From: Aquimarina longa SW024
GTDB taxonomy: Bacteria > Bacteroidota > Bacteroidia > Flavobacteriales > Flavobacteriaceae
DNA length: 64,000 nucleotides
NCBI RefSeq assembly: GCF_001401755.1
Contig: NZ_KQ474103.1
Coordinates: forward strand, 67,038-131,037
Reading direction: 5' to 3'
The notes beneath the pieces are model-generated. The model did not search any database and was not told the origin of the DNA. It worked only from the letters and a program-made list of their open reading frames with translations. Position numbers and translations under genes: made by a program. Positions 44,302 through 52,896 of this stretch are shown here, one piece after another (position 1 is the first letter of the stretch; every line of letters begins with the position of its first letter).

Positions 44302-47082
44302 ATGATTCAAGACATTACAACCTTTGATCCCAAAGAGAATATAATTATAAAAGGAGCTAAGCTTCATAATCTAAAAAATTTAGATGCTGTAATCCCTAGA
44401 AATAAGTTAGTAGTCATCACAGGACTATCCGGTTCTGGAAAATCTAGCTTAGCTTTTGATACTCTATATGCAGAGGGGCAACGTAGATATGTAGAAAGCC
44501 TTTCATCCTATGCAAGACAATTTCTGGGACGTCTTAATAAACCAAAAGTAGATTATATTAAAGGTATTGCACCAGCGATTGCCATAGAACAAAAAGTTAA
44601 TTCTACTAATCCTAGATCTACTGTTGGTACTACAACAGAAATCTATGATTATCTAAAGTTATTTTTTGCAAGAATAGGCAAAACCTACTCCCCTATTTCG
44701 GGTAATCAGGTAAAAAAAGATAACGTTACAGATGTAACTGAGTATGTAAAATCTTTTGAGAATGGAGAAAAATTATTATTACTCGCTCCAATTCATATCG
44801 AAAAAGGTCGCACACTCGAAGGAAAGCTAAAGGTATTACAGCAACAAGGATATGCTCGAATAAAATGTAATGGTAAGGTATCCAGAATAGAAGAAGTAAC
44901 TATAAATGAAAATGATGATTTTTATTTAGTTATAGACCGTATTATTAAAAGAGATGAGGACGACTTCTATAATCGTTTAGCTGATGCTATCGATTCTGCT
45001 TTTTTTGAAGGTAAAGGCACCTGTTATATCGAAGCATTAAATAATGGAACCCAACGACAGTTTAGTAATAAGTTTGAACTAGATGGACTATCATTTCTAG
45101 AACCAAATGTTCACTTATTTAGCTTTAACAATCCCTATGGGGCATGTTCAAAATGTGAAGGATATGGCGATATTATTGGCATAGATGATGATCTTGTCAT
45201 CCCTAATACCGCATTAAGTATTTATGAAGGAGCTGTTTTCCCCTGGAAAGGTGATAGTATGAGTTGGTATAAAGATCAATTAATTAACAGTGCATATAAA
45301 TTTGATTTCCCTATTCATAAACCATATTTTGAGTTATCCGATGAAAACAAAAAACTTCTTTGGGAAGGAAATGAATATTTTGAAGGTATTACTAGTTTCT
45401 TCGAAGAATTAGAAGCTAAAGCTTATAAAATTCAGAATCGCGTAATGCTTTCTCGTTATCGCGGAAAAACAAAATGTACTAGTTGTAACGGAAAACGTTT
45501 ACGCCAAGAAGCTAATTATGTAAAGATTGAAGGAGCAACATTAACGGATCTAGTAGAAAAACCACTTAATGAATTAGCGGATTTCTTTAAAAATCTTACA
45601 TTAAATGAATACGATTCTAGAATAGCTAAACGTCTCCTTAAAGAAATCAACAGTCGATTAGAATTTTTACAAAATGTAGGATTAGAATATCTAACACTTA
45701 ATCGCAAATCAAATACTTTATCAGGAGGTGAGTCACAACGTATTAATCTCGCTACTTCATTAGGAAGCAGTCTAGTTGGTTCTATGTACATCTTAGATGA
45801 ACCTAGTATAGGATTACACCCAAAAGATACAGAAAAATTAATTAAAGTGCTACAATCACTTCGAGATCTGGGTAATACAGTTATCGTTGTAGAACATGAT
45901 GAGGATATCATGAAAGCTGCTGATGAAATTATTGATATTGGTCCTGAAGCAGGTACTTATGGAGGTCATGTAGTTGCTACAGGTACTTTTAATGAAATTC
46001 TAAAAGCAGACTCTCTTACTGCAAAATACTTAAATGAGACCTTTAAAATCGAAATTCCTGATACCCGAAGGTCTTCTAACTATTATATCGAAATTATTGG
46101 CGCTCGTGAAAACAATTTAAAAAATATTAATGTAAAAATTCCTCTCGGTATATTCACTGCTATCACAGGAGTGTCTGGTAGCGGAAAAAGTACATTAGTA
46201 AAAAAAATAATCTACCCTTCTATACTAAAACAATTAGGGGGCTATGGAGAAAAAGCAGGGCAGTTTACAGAATTAAAAGGTAATTATAGTAATATAAAAC
46301 ATGCAGAATTTGTAGATCAAAATCCAATTGGAAGATCATCTCGATCTAACCCTGTTACCTATATCAAAGCGTATGATGATATCCGAAATTTATTTGCTGC
46401 TCAAAAATTATCTAATATCCGTAATTATAAAGCAAAACATTTTTCATTTAATGTAGATGGTGGTCGATGTGAAACATGTAAAGGAGAAGGAGAAGTAACC
46501 ATAGAGATGCAATTTATGGCGGATGTACACCTAGAATGCGAAACTTGTAGAGGAAAACGTTTTAAAAAAGATGTTCTCGAAGTAACGTTTCATGAAAAAA
46601 ATATTCATGATATCCTATCTATGACTATTGATACTGCAATTGATTTCTTCTCTGACCATAATCAGACTAAAATTCAGAGAAAATTACAACCATTACAAGA
46701 CGTAGGTCTTGGATATGTACAATTAGGACAAAGTTCTTCTACTTTATCTGGTGGAGAAGCCCAACGAATAAAACTTGCTTCTTTTTTAGTAAAAGGTACA
46801 ACTAAAGATAAAGCACTATTCATTTTTGATGAACCTACTACAGGTCTTCATTTTCATGATATTAAAAAACTATTAAAATCTTTTAATGAACTGATTTCTA
46901 AAGGACACTCTATCTTGGTTATAGAACATAATCTAGATCTTATTAAATGCGCAGATCATATCATTGACTTAGGGCTTGAAGGCGGTAAAAATGGAGGAAA
47001 TCTTATTGCTGAAGGCACTCCAGAAGAAGTTATAAAAATAAAAAAGTCGTATACAGGAAAATACCTGAAAGAAAAATTGTAA
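44302..47082 (+). CDS. uvrA: UvrABC excinuclease subunit A
   Basis: Damage-recognition ATPase of nucleotide excision repair. From ATG 44302 the protein is 926 residues; an ATG at 44278 adds eight residues but overlaps the promoter box. Two ABC halves are visible: Walker [15 protein letters not shown] and [13 protein letters not shown], signatures LSGGESQRI and LSGGEAQRI. Zinc-finger cysteines occur as [15 protein letters not shown] and CETCKGEG with CETCRGK. Length and order are normal. Confidence 0.97.
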   Translation: MIQDITTFDPKENIIIKGAKLHNLKNLDAVIPRNKLVVITGLSGSGKSSLAFDTLYAEGQRRYVESLSSYARQFLGRLNKPKVDYIKGIAPAIAIEQKVNSTNPRSTVGTTTEIYDYLKLFFARIGKTYSPISGNQVKKDNVTDVTEYVKSFENGEKLLLLAPIHIEKGRTLEGKLKVLQQQGYARIKCNGKVSRIEEVTINENDDFYLVIDRIIKRDEDDFYNRLADAIDSAFFEGKGTCYIEALNNGTQRQFSNKFELDGLSFLEPNVHLFSFNNPYGACSKCEGYGDIIGIDDDLVIPNTALSIYEGAVFPWKGDSMSWYKDQLINSAYKFDFPIHKPYFELSDENKKLLWEGNEYFEGITSFFEELEAKAYKIQNRVMLSRYRGKTKCTSCNGKRLRQEANYVKIEGATLTDLVEKPLNELADFFKNLTLNEYDSRIAKRLLKEINSRLEFLQNVGLEYLTLNRKSNTLSGGESQRINLATSLGSSLVGSMYILDEPSIGLHPKDTEKLIKVLQSLRDLGNTVIVVEHDEDIMKAADEIIDIGPEAGTYGGHVVATGTFNEILKADSLTAKYLNETFKIEIPDTRRSSNYYIEIIGARENNLKNINVKIPLGIFTAITGVSGSGKSTLVKKIIYPSILKQLGGYGEKAGQFTELKGNYSNIKHAEFVDQNPIGRSSRSNPVTYIKAYDDIRNLFAAQKLSNIRNYKAKHFSFNVDGGRCETCKGEGEVTIEMQFMADVHLECETCRGKRFKKDVLEVTFHEKNIHDILSMTIDTAIDFFSDHNQTKIQRKLQPLQDVGLGYVQLGQSSSTLSGGEAQRIKLASFLVKGTTKDKALFIFDEPTTGLHFHDIKKLLKSFNELISKGHSILVIEHNLDLIKCADHIIDLGLEGGKNGGNLIAEGTPEEVIKIKKSYTGKYLKEKL

Positions 47083-47209
47083 TACCCTGTTCTGATATAA
47101 ACTGAATTAAACAACTATTAATTCAAACAAAAAAAGAAAATATAAAGAGATGATTTCTTTGAGATAAGTAATACAATATTCAATTCATTATATATATTAT
47201 TAAATTGGA

Positions 47210-47240
47210 AGTTCCAATCTATGTAACTATGATTGGAACT
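47210..47240. terminator. Inverted repeat between uvrA and the YeaQ-like gene
   Basis: AGTTCCAATC and GATTGGAACT (47210-47219 and 47231-47240) form a perfect 10-bp stem around 11 bases in the gap between convergent genes. There is no U tract, so it is a weak terminator call. Confidence 0.4.
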
Positions 47241-47295
47241 ATCCACTTAACAGTTTTTATAATAATTCAGAAAACTATTATAATAGAATATTAAT

Positions 47296-47544
47296 TTATC
47301 GTTTTTTTAATATTAGGTTAAGTAAGAAAAGAATAACTATTGCTCCAAGAGCACCTGTAAGTATAGATCCAATCCATCCTGATCCAAGATTAATACCAAA
47401 TTTTCCTAAAAGCCAGTATCCTAAAAAACTTCCTACAATACCAACTATAATATTTCCAATAATCCCAAGGCTACTTCCTTTGTATATAGTGCTACCTAAC
47501 CAACCAGCTACTGCTCCGATAATAATTGTTACAATAAGTCCCAT
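47296..47544 (-). CDS. YeaQ/YmgE (GlsB)-family stress-response membrane protein
   Basis: An 82-residue membrane protein with three glycine-rich hydrophobic segments (IIIGAVAGWLGSTIY; IIGNIIVGIVGSFLGYWLL; GWIGSILTGALGAIVILFLL). The pattern GAVAGWLG and the length are typical of the transglycosylase-associated/YmgE family, often linked with envelope or general stress. Function is poorly known. It is monocistronic and convergent with uvrA. Confidence 0.9.
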   Translation of the reverse strand: MGLIVTIIIGAVAGWLGSTIYKGSSLGIIGNIIVGIVGSFLGYWLLGKFGINLGSGWIGSILTGALGAIVILFLLNLILKKR

Positions 47545-47858
47545 TTTTTTAAATTTTTAAATAATTAATATATTCATTTCTAAATTTCATTAACAATAAC
47601 CTATAATTATAAGTTGGTCATTGAAAACAGAATACTGAAAGTACATATCTTAAGGTATGATACCAAATATATTGATTTATTTTTTTGCTTTTTTCATATT
47701 CAAACTAAAAACCAATTATAACTATGCACTATTTTATTTACAATAATTTCATATAAAATTGATGCAAGAAACTAACGCAAATAATTTTTATTCATCCCAT
47801 AAATGTAATGTAATCATTTTGTTTTCGGCTAACATGTTTCAATTATAAAAACAAAACA
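47545..47858. other. 314-bp AT-rich gap before the peroxiredoxin-like gene
   Basis: Divergent promoter space between the YmgE-like gene (-) and the peroxiredoxin-like gene (+). No ORF, RNA or strong repeat was seen. ATAAATGTAATGTAAT near 47799-47814 resembles ATAAATGTAACGTAAA near 36497-36512, possibly a shared operator, but the similarity is weak. Confidence 0.4.
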
Positions 47859-48503
47859 ATGTCACTCACCGAAGATTTAAAAGCTCGTTCAGAAATATCC
47901 GCAAAAAAATATTCTGATAGTATCCATACTATAATGAATAAAGGAATACAAACTATAAGAGATTCTAATCTAATCTCAAAAGCGTTAAAAACTGGAGATC
48001 AAATTCCTGAAATTATACTCCCTAATGCTGCACAAATAAATATTTCAGTTCAAGAACAGTTACTAACTAAAAAAGTAATATTATCCTTTTATCGTGGTGG
48101 ATGGTGCCCTTATTGTAATCTAGAGTTAAATGCCCTACAAAAAGCACTCCCTGAGTTTGAAAAAAACGGAGCTACTCTAATTGCTATAAGTCCAGAAATT
48201 CCTGATAATTCACTAACACTTTCAGAAAAAAACAACTTAAGCTTTGAAATCCTTTCGGATCTAAATAATAAAATTGCAAAAGAATTTAATCTTGCATTTA
48301 CTTTATCTCAGGATCTTATAGAAGTTTACAAAGGCTTTAAAATTGATTTAGAAAAAAGTAATGGTAATCCTAATCAACAACTTCCTATATCAGCAACTTA
48401 CATAATCAATCAGAATGGAACTATCATATATGATTTTATAAAAGAAGATTATAAAGAAAGAGCCGATCCAAAAGAACTGATTAAAGTTCTAAAAAACAAA
48501 TAG
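47859..48503 (+). CDS. Peroxiredoxin-like (AhpC/TSA) protein
   Basis: A 214-residue thioredoxin-fold protein of the peroxiredoxin-like subgroup. The active site SFYRGGWCPYCNLEL has a CxxC pair (Cys83 and Cys86) rather than the PxxxTxxC of classical peroxiredoxins. It lacks a signal, so it is cytoplasmic. Predicted to reduce peroxides or disulfides; the substrate is not clear. It is followed by the first of two tandem secreted paralogues, but a sigma-54-like promoter separates them. Confidence 0.88.
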   Translation: MSLTEDLKARSEISAKKYSDSIHTIMNKGIQTIRDSNLISKALKTGDQIPEIILPNAAQINISVQEQLLTKKVILSFYRGGWCPYCNLELNALQKALPEFEKNGATLIAISPEIPDNSLTLSEKNNLSFEILSDLNNKIAKEFNLAFTLSQDLIEVYKGFKIDLEKSNGNPNQQLPISATYIINQNGTIIYDFIKEDYKERADPKELIKVLKNK

Positions 48504-48535
48504 TTAATACTATATTTTTATAATTCTATTTTTTT

Positions 48536-48551
48536 TGGCACGGCATTTGGA
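48536..48551 (+). promoter_or_regulatory. Sigma-54-like promoter before the 48620 gene
   Basis: TGGCACG-GCAT-TTGGA matches the RpoN consensus TGGCACG-N4-TTGCA at all but the GC of the -12 box (here GG). The spacing between the -24 and -12 pairs is correct at ten bases. It lies 68 bp before the start codon. A run of T precedes it, as often in this phylum. Confidence 0.6.
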
Positions 48552-48619
48552 ATACTACTAGGCAAAATAGCGGAAGTCGAAAAGCTAATGAGTAGGCACA
48601 AACCCAAAACATTGAAGTT

Positions 48620-49282
48620 ATGAAAAAAATGATACTTTTTATTGTAGTATTATTACTAGTAGGAACAACTGCAAAAGCATCTGACTATAACTATTCGGAT
48701 GATCGCAATAGGGTTACAAAACACTATCACTATACACAACCTATTTCTTTTACAAATAGTGGCGTAATGTTTTTTGTGTATTCAGACGGAGATATTGATT
48801 ATAAAATTCTAAATAAAAAACGCAAATCAAAATATAATCACTGGAATAAAAATCTGCACAGTAATACTACTCCTGGCTCATATTATAGTAACAGACCTTA
48901 TTCTAATTTTATAAGATATGATCAATATGGTCGATTAAGAAAAGTAGGGCATAATCGTATTAGTTATGACCACTATGATAGAGCACGAAGAATTGGTACA
49001 ATCATCATTCAATATAATAGAAAAGGATTAGTCTCAAAAATTGGTGGACTATACGTTTATTATAATAAAAATATGACAATAAAGTATACAGAAGGTGCTA
49101 TTCACTACAATAGTTTCGGGTATTGCGGGGTTAATGAATGTACTATTACCCATATACCGTATTACAAACAATTATCGAAATCACTATCGTATAACCATGA
49201 TGATAACCAACATCATTATAGAGATAGAAAAAGAAAAAAAAGATCAAACAGACATGATGATGATGATGATGATGATGATTAA
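48620..49282 (+). CDS. Secreted YD-repeat-like protein with poly-Asp tail
   Basis: A 220-residue protein with a signal peptide (ILFIVVLLLVGTTAKA). The mature part has short motifs of the form RYDQYGRLRKVG, SYDHYDRARRIG and QYNRKGLVSKIG, the start of a YD-like repeat pattern shared with the next paralogue. It ends in a basic stretch and eight Asp coded by perfect GAT repeats. No enzymatic motif is seen. Together with the neighbour it forms a tandem pair with its own sigma-54-like promoter and terminator. Function is unknown; a surface or calcium-binding role is a guess. Confidence 0.7.
   Translation: MKKMILFIVVLLLVGTTAKASDYNYSDDRNRVTKHYHYTQPISFTNSGVMFFVYSDGDIDYKILNKKRKSKYNHWNKNLHSNTTPGSYYSNRPYSNFIRYDQYGRLRKVGHNRISYDHYDRARRIGTIIIQYNRKGLVSKIGGLYVYYNKNMTIKYTEGAIHYNSFGYCGVNECTITHIPYYKQLSKSLSYNHDDNQHHYRDRKRKKRSNRHDDDDDDDD
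49256..49279 (+). repeat. GAT trinucleotide microsatellite, eight copies
   Basis: Eight perfect GAT codons make the C-terminal poly-Asp tract directly before the stop of the 48620 gene. Slippage would change tail length in whole residues without a frameshift. Confidence 0.9.
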
Positions 49283-49312
49283 AATATAGATTAGTTATTG
49301 GTTAGTTGTTAG

Positions 49313-49350
49313 AAATCCCGTTACCTGATACAATAGGTGCGGGATTTTTT
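49313..49350 (+). terminator. Terminator of the 48620 gene
   Basis: AAATCCCG and CGGGATTT pair, with a further five-base extension (TACCT/AGGTG) and then six T. It lies 31 bp after the stop codon. A similar element at 51213 follows the paralogue. Confidence 0.75.
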
Positions 49351-49359
49351 GACGATAAA

Positions 49360-49455
49360 TCAACAACCTCGTAACAAGTTCACGAGGTATGCTTCCGAAA
49401 AAAATATTTTGATGTCGAGGCAAGCCTCAGAGAATTAAACCCTCAATGAGGGATT
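49360..49455. repeat. Intergenic element with three small palindromes
   Basis: Inverted repeats ACCTCGT/ACGAGGT (49366-49388), GAGGC/GCCTC (49417-49428) and CCCTCA/TGAGGG (49440-49452) lie within 90 bp and include CAGAGAATTAAACCCTC. A similar phrase, with AATTAAACCCCC and a following GGGG, is at 6709-6726. I suspect a dispersed flavobacterial repeat; this needs a genome-wide check. Confidence 0.45.
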
Positions 49456-49835
49456 AAATTATATACTTTAATGTTTTTGCGATAAAACCTTATAAGTTCT
49501 ATTCTCTAAATTAATCTTATTACTTTCTAATACTAAAAATATCAATCAACAACTGCTCAACTTAGAATATTTCTAAAAACAATAGTTTTACCTTCTTCAA
49601 TACAATAAGTTATAGATACTTTAATAGTATATGATATTAGAATCAATAATCAGTTAACAAAATCTACATGTTATAGATTGTAAAAAAACATGATTTCAAT
49701 TAAGATTAAAAAATAATACGAGTAATATCATGATTTTCATCTTCTTAAATATACTATCAATTATAGTATCATTTTAATTTCAGAATACACATTTATGACA
49801 AAAAAATAAACTAATTAACAATTCATTATAATTTT

Positions 49836-49851
49836 TGGCACATTGCTTGAT
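49836..49851 (+). promoter_or_regulatory. Sigma-54-like promoter before the 49908 gene
   Basis: TGGCACA-TTGC-TTGAT keeps the -24 GG and correct spacing; the -12 box is TTGA rather than TTGC. The phrase TTTTTGGCAC is shared with the promoter of the upstream paralogue. It lies 56 bp before the start codon. Confidence 0.6.
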
Positions 49852-49907
49852 ATTATGTAAAGTAAGTATCGAAACCTAATTTCTATACTTGACTAAAATC
49901 ACATATT

Positions 49908-51173
49908 ATGAAAAATTTTGTTTTACTATTTACAGGTTTATTGCTGGCATCATTTACTGCTACTGCATCAGAAGCAAAGACAGAATCATCTGCCCGATAT
50001 TATAATTATGGAAAATCATTTATCTTCTCAGAAGGTGGTATTGATTTTTCGATATATGCTGATGGTCAATTTGATTTTTATATCAATAGTCAGAGAGGTG
50101 GCTTAAGTATCGGTGTAAATACACCAGGAGTAAATATAAGTTTCAATTCTGGATATGATTATGATTCTTATGTACAATATGATGATTATGGAGCTGTAGT
50201 ACAAGTAGAAGATACCCCTATTTTTTATGACTATTATGGTAGAATTATACAAGCTGGAGATATATACATAAATTATAATAATTATGGACGTGTATCTAGG
50301 GTTGGAGAATTGTATGTGCATTATAATAATTATGGAAATTTCTTAAACTGTACCGGATACATCAATAGATATAATAGACATTATCAATACAGACCACATC
50401 ACGCTTATTTTACAGTACCTATAGTAAGTAGATGTATTGTATACGAAAGACCATATAGAAGGTATTATACTCCATATAGATGTTCATACACTGTATATAG
50501 AAGAAATTATTATAATGGATACTATAGTAGGCCATATAGAAGTCGCGACTATTACAGACCTTATAATAGAATATCTAGTTATAACAGAGGATACAGAGGT
50601 TCTCGTGCTAGAAGCACAAACTATAGAACAAGAGGTCACAGAACAGCAATGTATAATAGAAATGATCGTAATTACAGTAAAATAACACGTAACAGATCTT
50701 CTAATAATTATGCGACAAGAAATACAACTAGAAGTAGATCTAACTATAGTACAACAAATAGGCTAAGAAGTAATTCAACCGCCAATACTACAAGAAATAT
50801 AAACAGAACTCGTCATACGACAACACCAAAGAGGTCATATACAAGTACACAACCTAGACAAAGAACTCAAGCTACTCAAAGAACTAGAAGCTCAGTAGCA
50901 AACAGGTCTTATAAAAGTGGTGATAAATCTAGATATCAGAGAAGCAGTAGAACTCATAACCCTGTAAATAGAACCAGTTCTACTCAAAGACAACGAAATT
51001 CTAGAAATTATTCTAGTAATCCTGTAGCAAAACGTTCTAATAATAGTCGTTATAGTACTAATAGAGGAACAAATAATTCTAGAACAGGTGTAAGCAGACA
51101 AAGAAGTACTACTTCCAATAGAGGAACGAGATCAACTACCAACCGTTCTCGTACTAGCAGAAGTAGAAGTTAA
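49908..51173 (+). CDS. Secreted YD-repeat-like protein with long Arg/Ser/Asn/Tyr-rich tail
   Basis: A 421-residue paralogue of the 48620 product with a signal peptide (FVLLFTGLLLASFTATA). The first half has repeats such as QYDDYGAVVQVED, FYDYYGRIIQAG, NYNNYGRVSRVG and HYNNYGNFLN, each pairing Tyr and Gly. Beyond about residue 150 it is a low-complexity tail of Arg, Ser, Asn, Thr and Tyr, including TTRSRSNYSTTNR. Such a basic, disordered tail could bind polyanions such as DNA or polysaccharide; this is inference. Terminator and sigma-54-like promoter lie on either side. Confidence 0.7.
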   Translation: MKNFVLLFTGLLLASFTATASEAKTESSARYYNYGKSFIFSEGGIDFSIYADGQFDFYINSQRGGLSIGVNTPGVNISFNSGYDYDSYVQYDDYGAVVQVEDTPIFYDYYGRIIQAGDIYINYNNYGRVSRVGELYVHYNNYGNFLNCTGYINRYNRHYQYRPHHAYFTVPIVSRCIVYERPYRRYYTPYRCSYTVYRRNYYNGYYSRPYRSRDYYRPYNRISSYNRGYRGSRARSTNYRTRGHRTAMYNRNDRNYSKITRNRSSNNYATRNTTRSRSNYSTTNRLRSNSTANTTRNINRTRHTTTPKRSYTSTQPRQRTQATQRTRSSVANRSYKSGDKSRYQRSSRTHNPVNRTSSTQRQRNSRNYSSNPVAKRSNNSRYSTNRGTNNSRTGVSRQRSTTSNRGTRSTTNRSRTSRSRS

Positions 51174-51212
51174 AAAACATATAGATATTTATCTTTTTGG
51201 TTGGTTAGTTAT

Positions 51213-51263
51213 GAAAATCCCTTAGAGTTGTATAATTAAAATACCTCAAGGGATTTTCTTTTT
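51213..51263 (+). terminator. Terminator after the 49908 gene
   Basis: GAAAATCCCTT and AAGGGATTTTC form a perfect 11-bp stem (51213-51223 and 51248-51258), followed by five T. The loop is 24 bases. It lies between convergent genes and is similar in sequence to the element after the paralogue. Confidence 0.75.
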
Positions 51264-51272
51264 GAGTATAGT

Positions 51273-52733
51273 TTAGCTAAATTTCTTTATACTATTCTGT
51301 ATTAAAATAGTAAGATCAGAAGATATATTGGACATATAAAGAATAAATGTATACCCACCTCCTATTAAAATACTCTTTATGATTATATTAATAACAGGGT
51401 GAAACGATAATTCCCAAAAATAAAATCCAAAAATAAAAGCTATAATTAGAACTAATGCTAAAACTGTTTTTTTTGAAAATGGATGCATCCTAAATTTAGT
51501 ATAGACAATCCATAACTTAGTAAAATTATAACAAAACACTGCAATGCATGTAGCAATAGCCGCTCCAGTAACTCCATAAGTAGGAATCCAAAGCATATTG
51601 AGTATAACAGTAAGAATAGCCATCCCTACTCCTATATACAATACCATTCTGTAATAATCAGAACTATATAGAATCGCATTAGTATTCCCTAAAATATTAT
51701 CGAATAATTTAGTGCTTCCGATTAAAACTATAACCCAGATAAACAATTCATATTCATCAGGAATGATTTCAAAAAGCTGATGTACATTACAAATGATTAA
51801 CACAAAAAGCAATCCACTAGTCACCAAAAGATTTAATGAGCTTTTTTTATACAGATCTCGCAATTGATCTTTTGCCTTTTCGTTAATCAATTTAGCTGTT
51901 AAAGGATATGTAATCTGATGCATCGCCCTCGAAGGAATAATAATCACACTAGCAATATAGGCGCATATACCATATTTAGCTACATTTTCTATAAGAAGAT
52001 AGCGTTCTATCATCGTTTTATCCAAATCAATCAATAAGGTAGCTACAGAGCCAGAAATCAAGATCAACCCAGAATATTTAAGTACAGAAATATAGTTGCT
52101 AGGTAATGAAAATTGTGGTTTAAAATGATAAAGTTTCAATGCATATACTTGCATAATCCCTGTACGTAATACATATGTAATCATAAGTGCGTATACGAAT
52201 TGCTCAATTGTTAGGATTTTAAAATATACCAAAAACAAAAGAATACTGATACATAGCCTTAAGAACAGTTCTTTCATAATATTTCCGAACACACTTTTTA
52301 GTTTTACTTTAGACCACGCAAAAAACACTTCGAAATAAGACACTGCAAACGCCAGAACAAAAATAGTCCATACATAAGGTTGTACTATTATATTCTTATC
52401 ACTAAACAAATCAAGAATTGTTGTATAGAAAAATACCCCTATTACTCCTAGGACCAAGGCTACTAAAAAAGGTAAGATCAACATCATAGTTAGAAACTTA
52501 TCCTGTTGTTTTTGATCTGAATAGGATGAAAAAAATTTCACTAGTGTATTGTGTACACCAAATGCCATTAGAGGCCATATCAAATTTGAAGCTGTCATTA
52601 GATAAGAAATCATTCCATAATGTTCTTTATCCATAAAATTAGTGAATAAGAACAATGTATTTATGGCTCCAATACCAAACCCAAGACAGGTAATAATACT
52701 ATTTCGTATGGTTTGATTAACGACTACTCCCAT
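51273..52733 (-). CDS. Polysaccharide/lipid-linked oligosaccharide flippase (Wzx/MATE-like)
   Basis: A 486-residue integral membrane protein with about fourteen helices. The N-terminus (NSIITCLGFGIGAINTLFLF) and the pairing of short charged loops match the polysaccharide biosynthesis transporter group of the MOP superfamily. It should move an undecaprenyl-linked glycan across the inner membrane. No polymerase or ligase gene is adjacent, so the glycan is unknown; a glycosyltransferase lies 2 kb upstream on the same strand. Confidence 0.88.
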   Translation of the reverse strand: MGVVVNQTIRNSIITCLGFGIGAINTLFLFTNFMDKEHYGMISYLMTASNLIWPLMAFGVHNTLVKFFSSYSDQKQQDKFLTMMLILPFLVALVLGVIGVFFYTTILDLFSDKNIIVQPYVWTIFVLAFAVSYFEVFFAWSKVKLKSVFGNIMKELFLRLCISILLFLVYFKILTIEQFVYALMITYVLRTGIMQVYALKLYHFKPQFSLPSNYISVLKYSGLILISGSVATLLIDLDKTMIERYLLIENVAKYGICAYIASVIIIPSRAMHQITYPLTAKLINEKAKDQLRDLYKKSSLNLLVTSGLLFVLIICNVHQLFEIIPDEYELFIWVIVLIGSTKLFDNILGNTNAILYSSDYYRMVLYIGVGMAILTVILNMLWIPTYGVTGAAIATCIAVFCYNFTKLWIVYTKFRMHPFSKKTVLALVLIIAFIFGFYFWELSFHPVINIIIKSILIGGGYTFILYMSNISSDLTILIQNSIKKFS

Positions 52734-52833
52734 TACTATTTCTAGATAGTTTTAATTTTAGAGCTTAAAAGTACAAAATACAAGGTTAGTGGAAATAACA
52801 ATATGTTATTATCATTAGTATAGAAGTAAAACC

Positions 52834-52873
52834 AAAAAAAGAGGTTATCTATGATCAGACAACCTCTTTTATA
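52834..52873 (-). terminator. Terminator of the BspA-like gene
   Basis: AAAAGAGGTT at 52837-52846 pairs with AACCTCTTTT at 52861-52870; inner TCT/AGA pairs extend the stem. On the minus strand it is followed by T residues. It begins 27 bp after the 52897 stop codon. Confidence 0.75.
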
Positions 52874-52896
52874 TATAACAAGTAGTAATCAGTTAT

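Larger units (their letters stand above)
49283..49907. other. 625-bp gap between the secreted paralogues
   Basis: It holds the terminator at 49313-49350, the palindromic element at 49360-49455, an AT-rich middle and the sigma-54-like promoter at 49836-49851. No protein gene was found. Confidence 0.55.
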
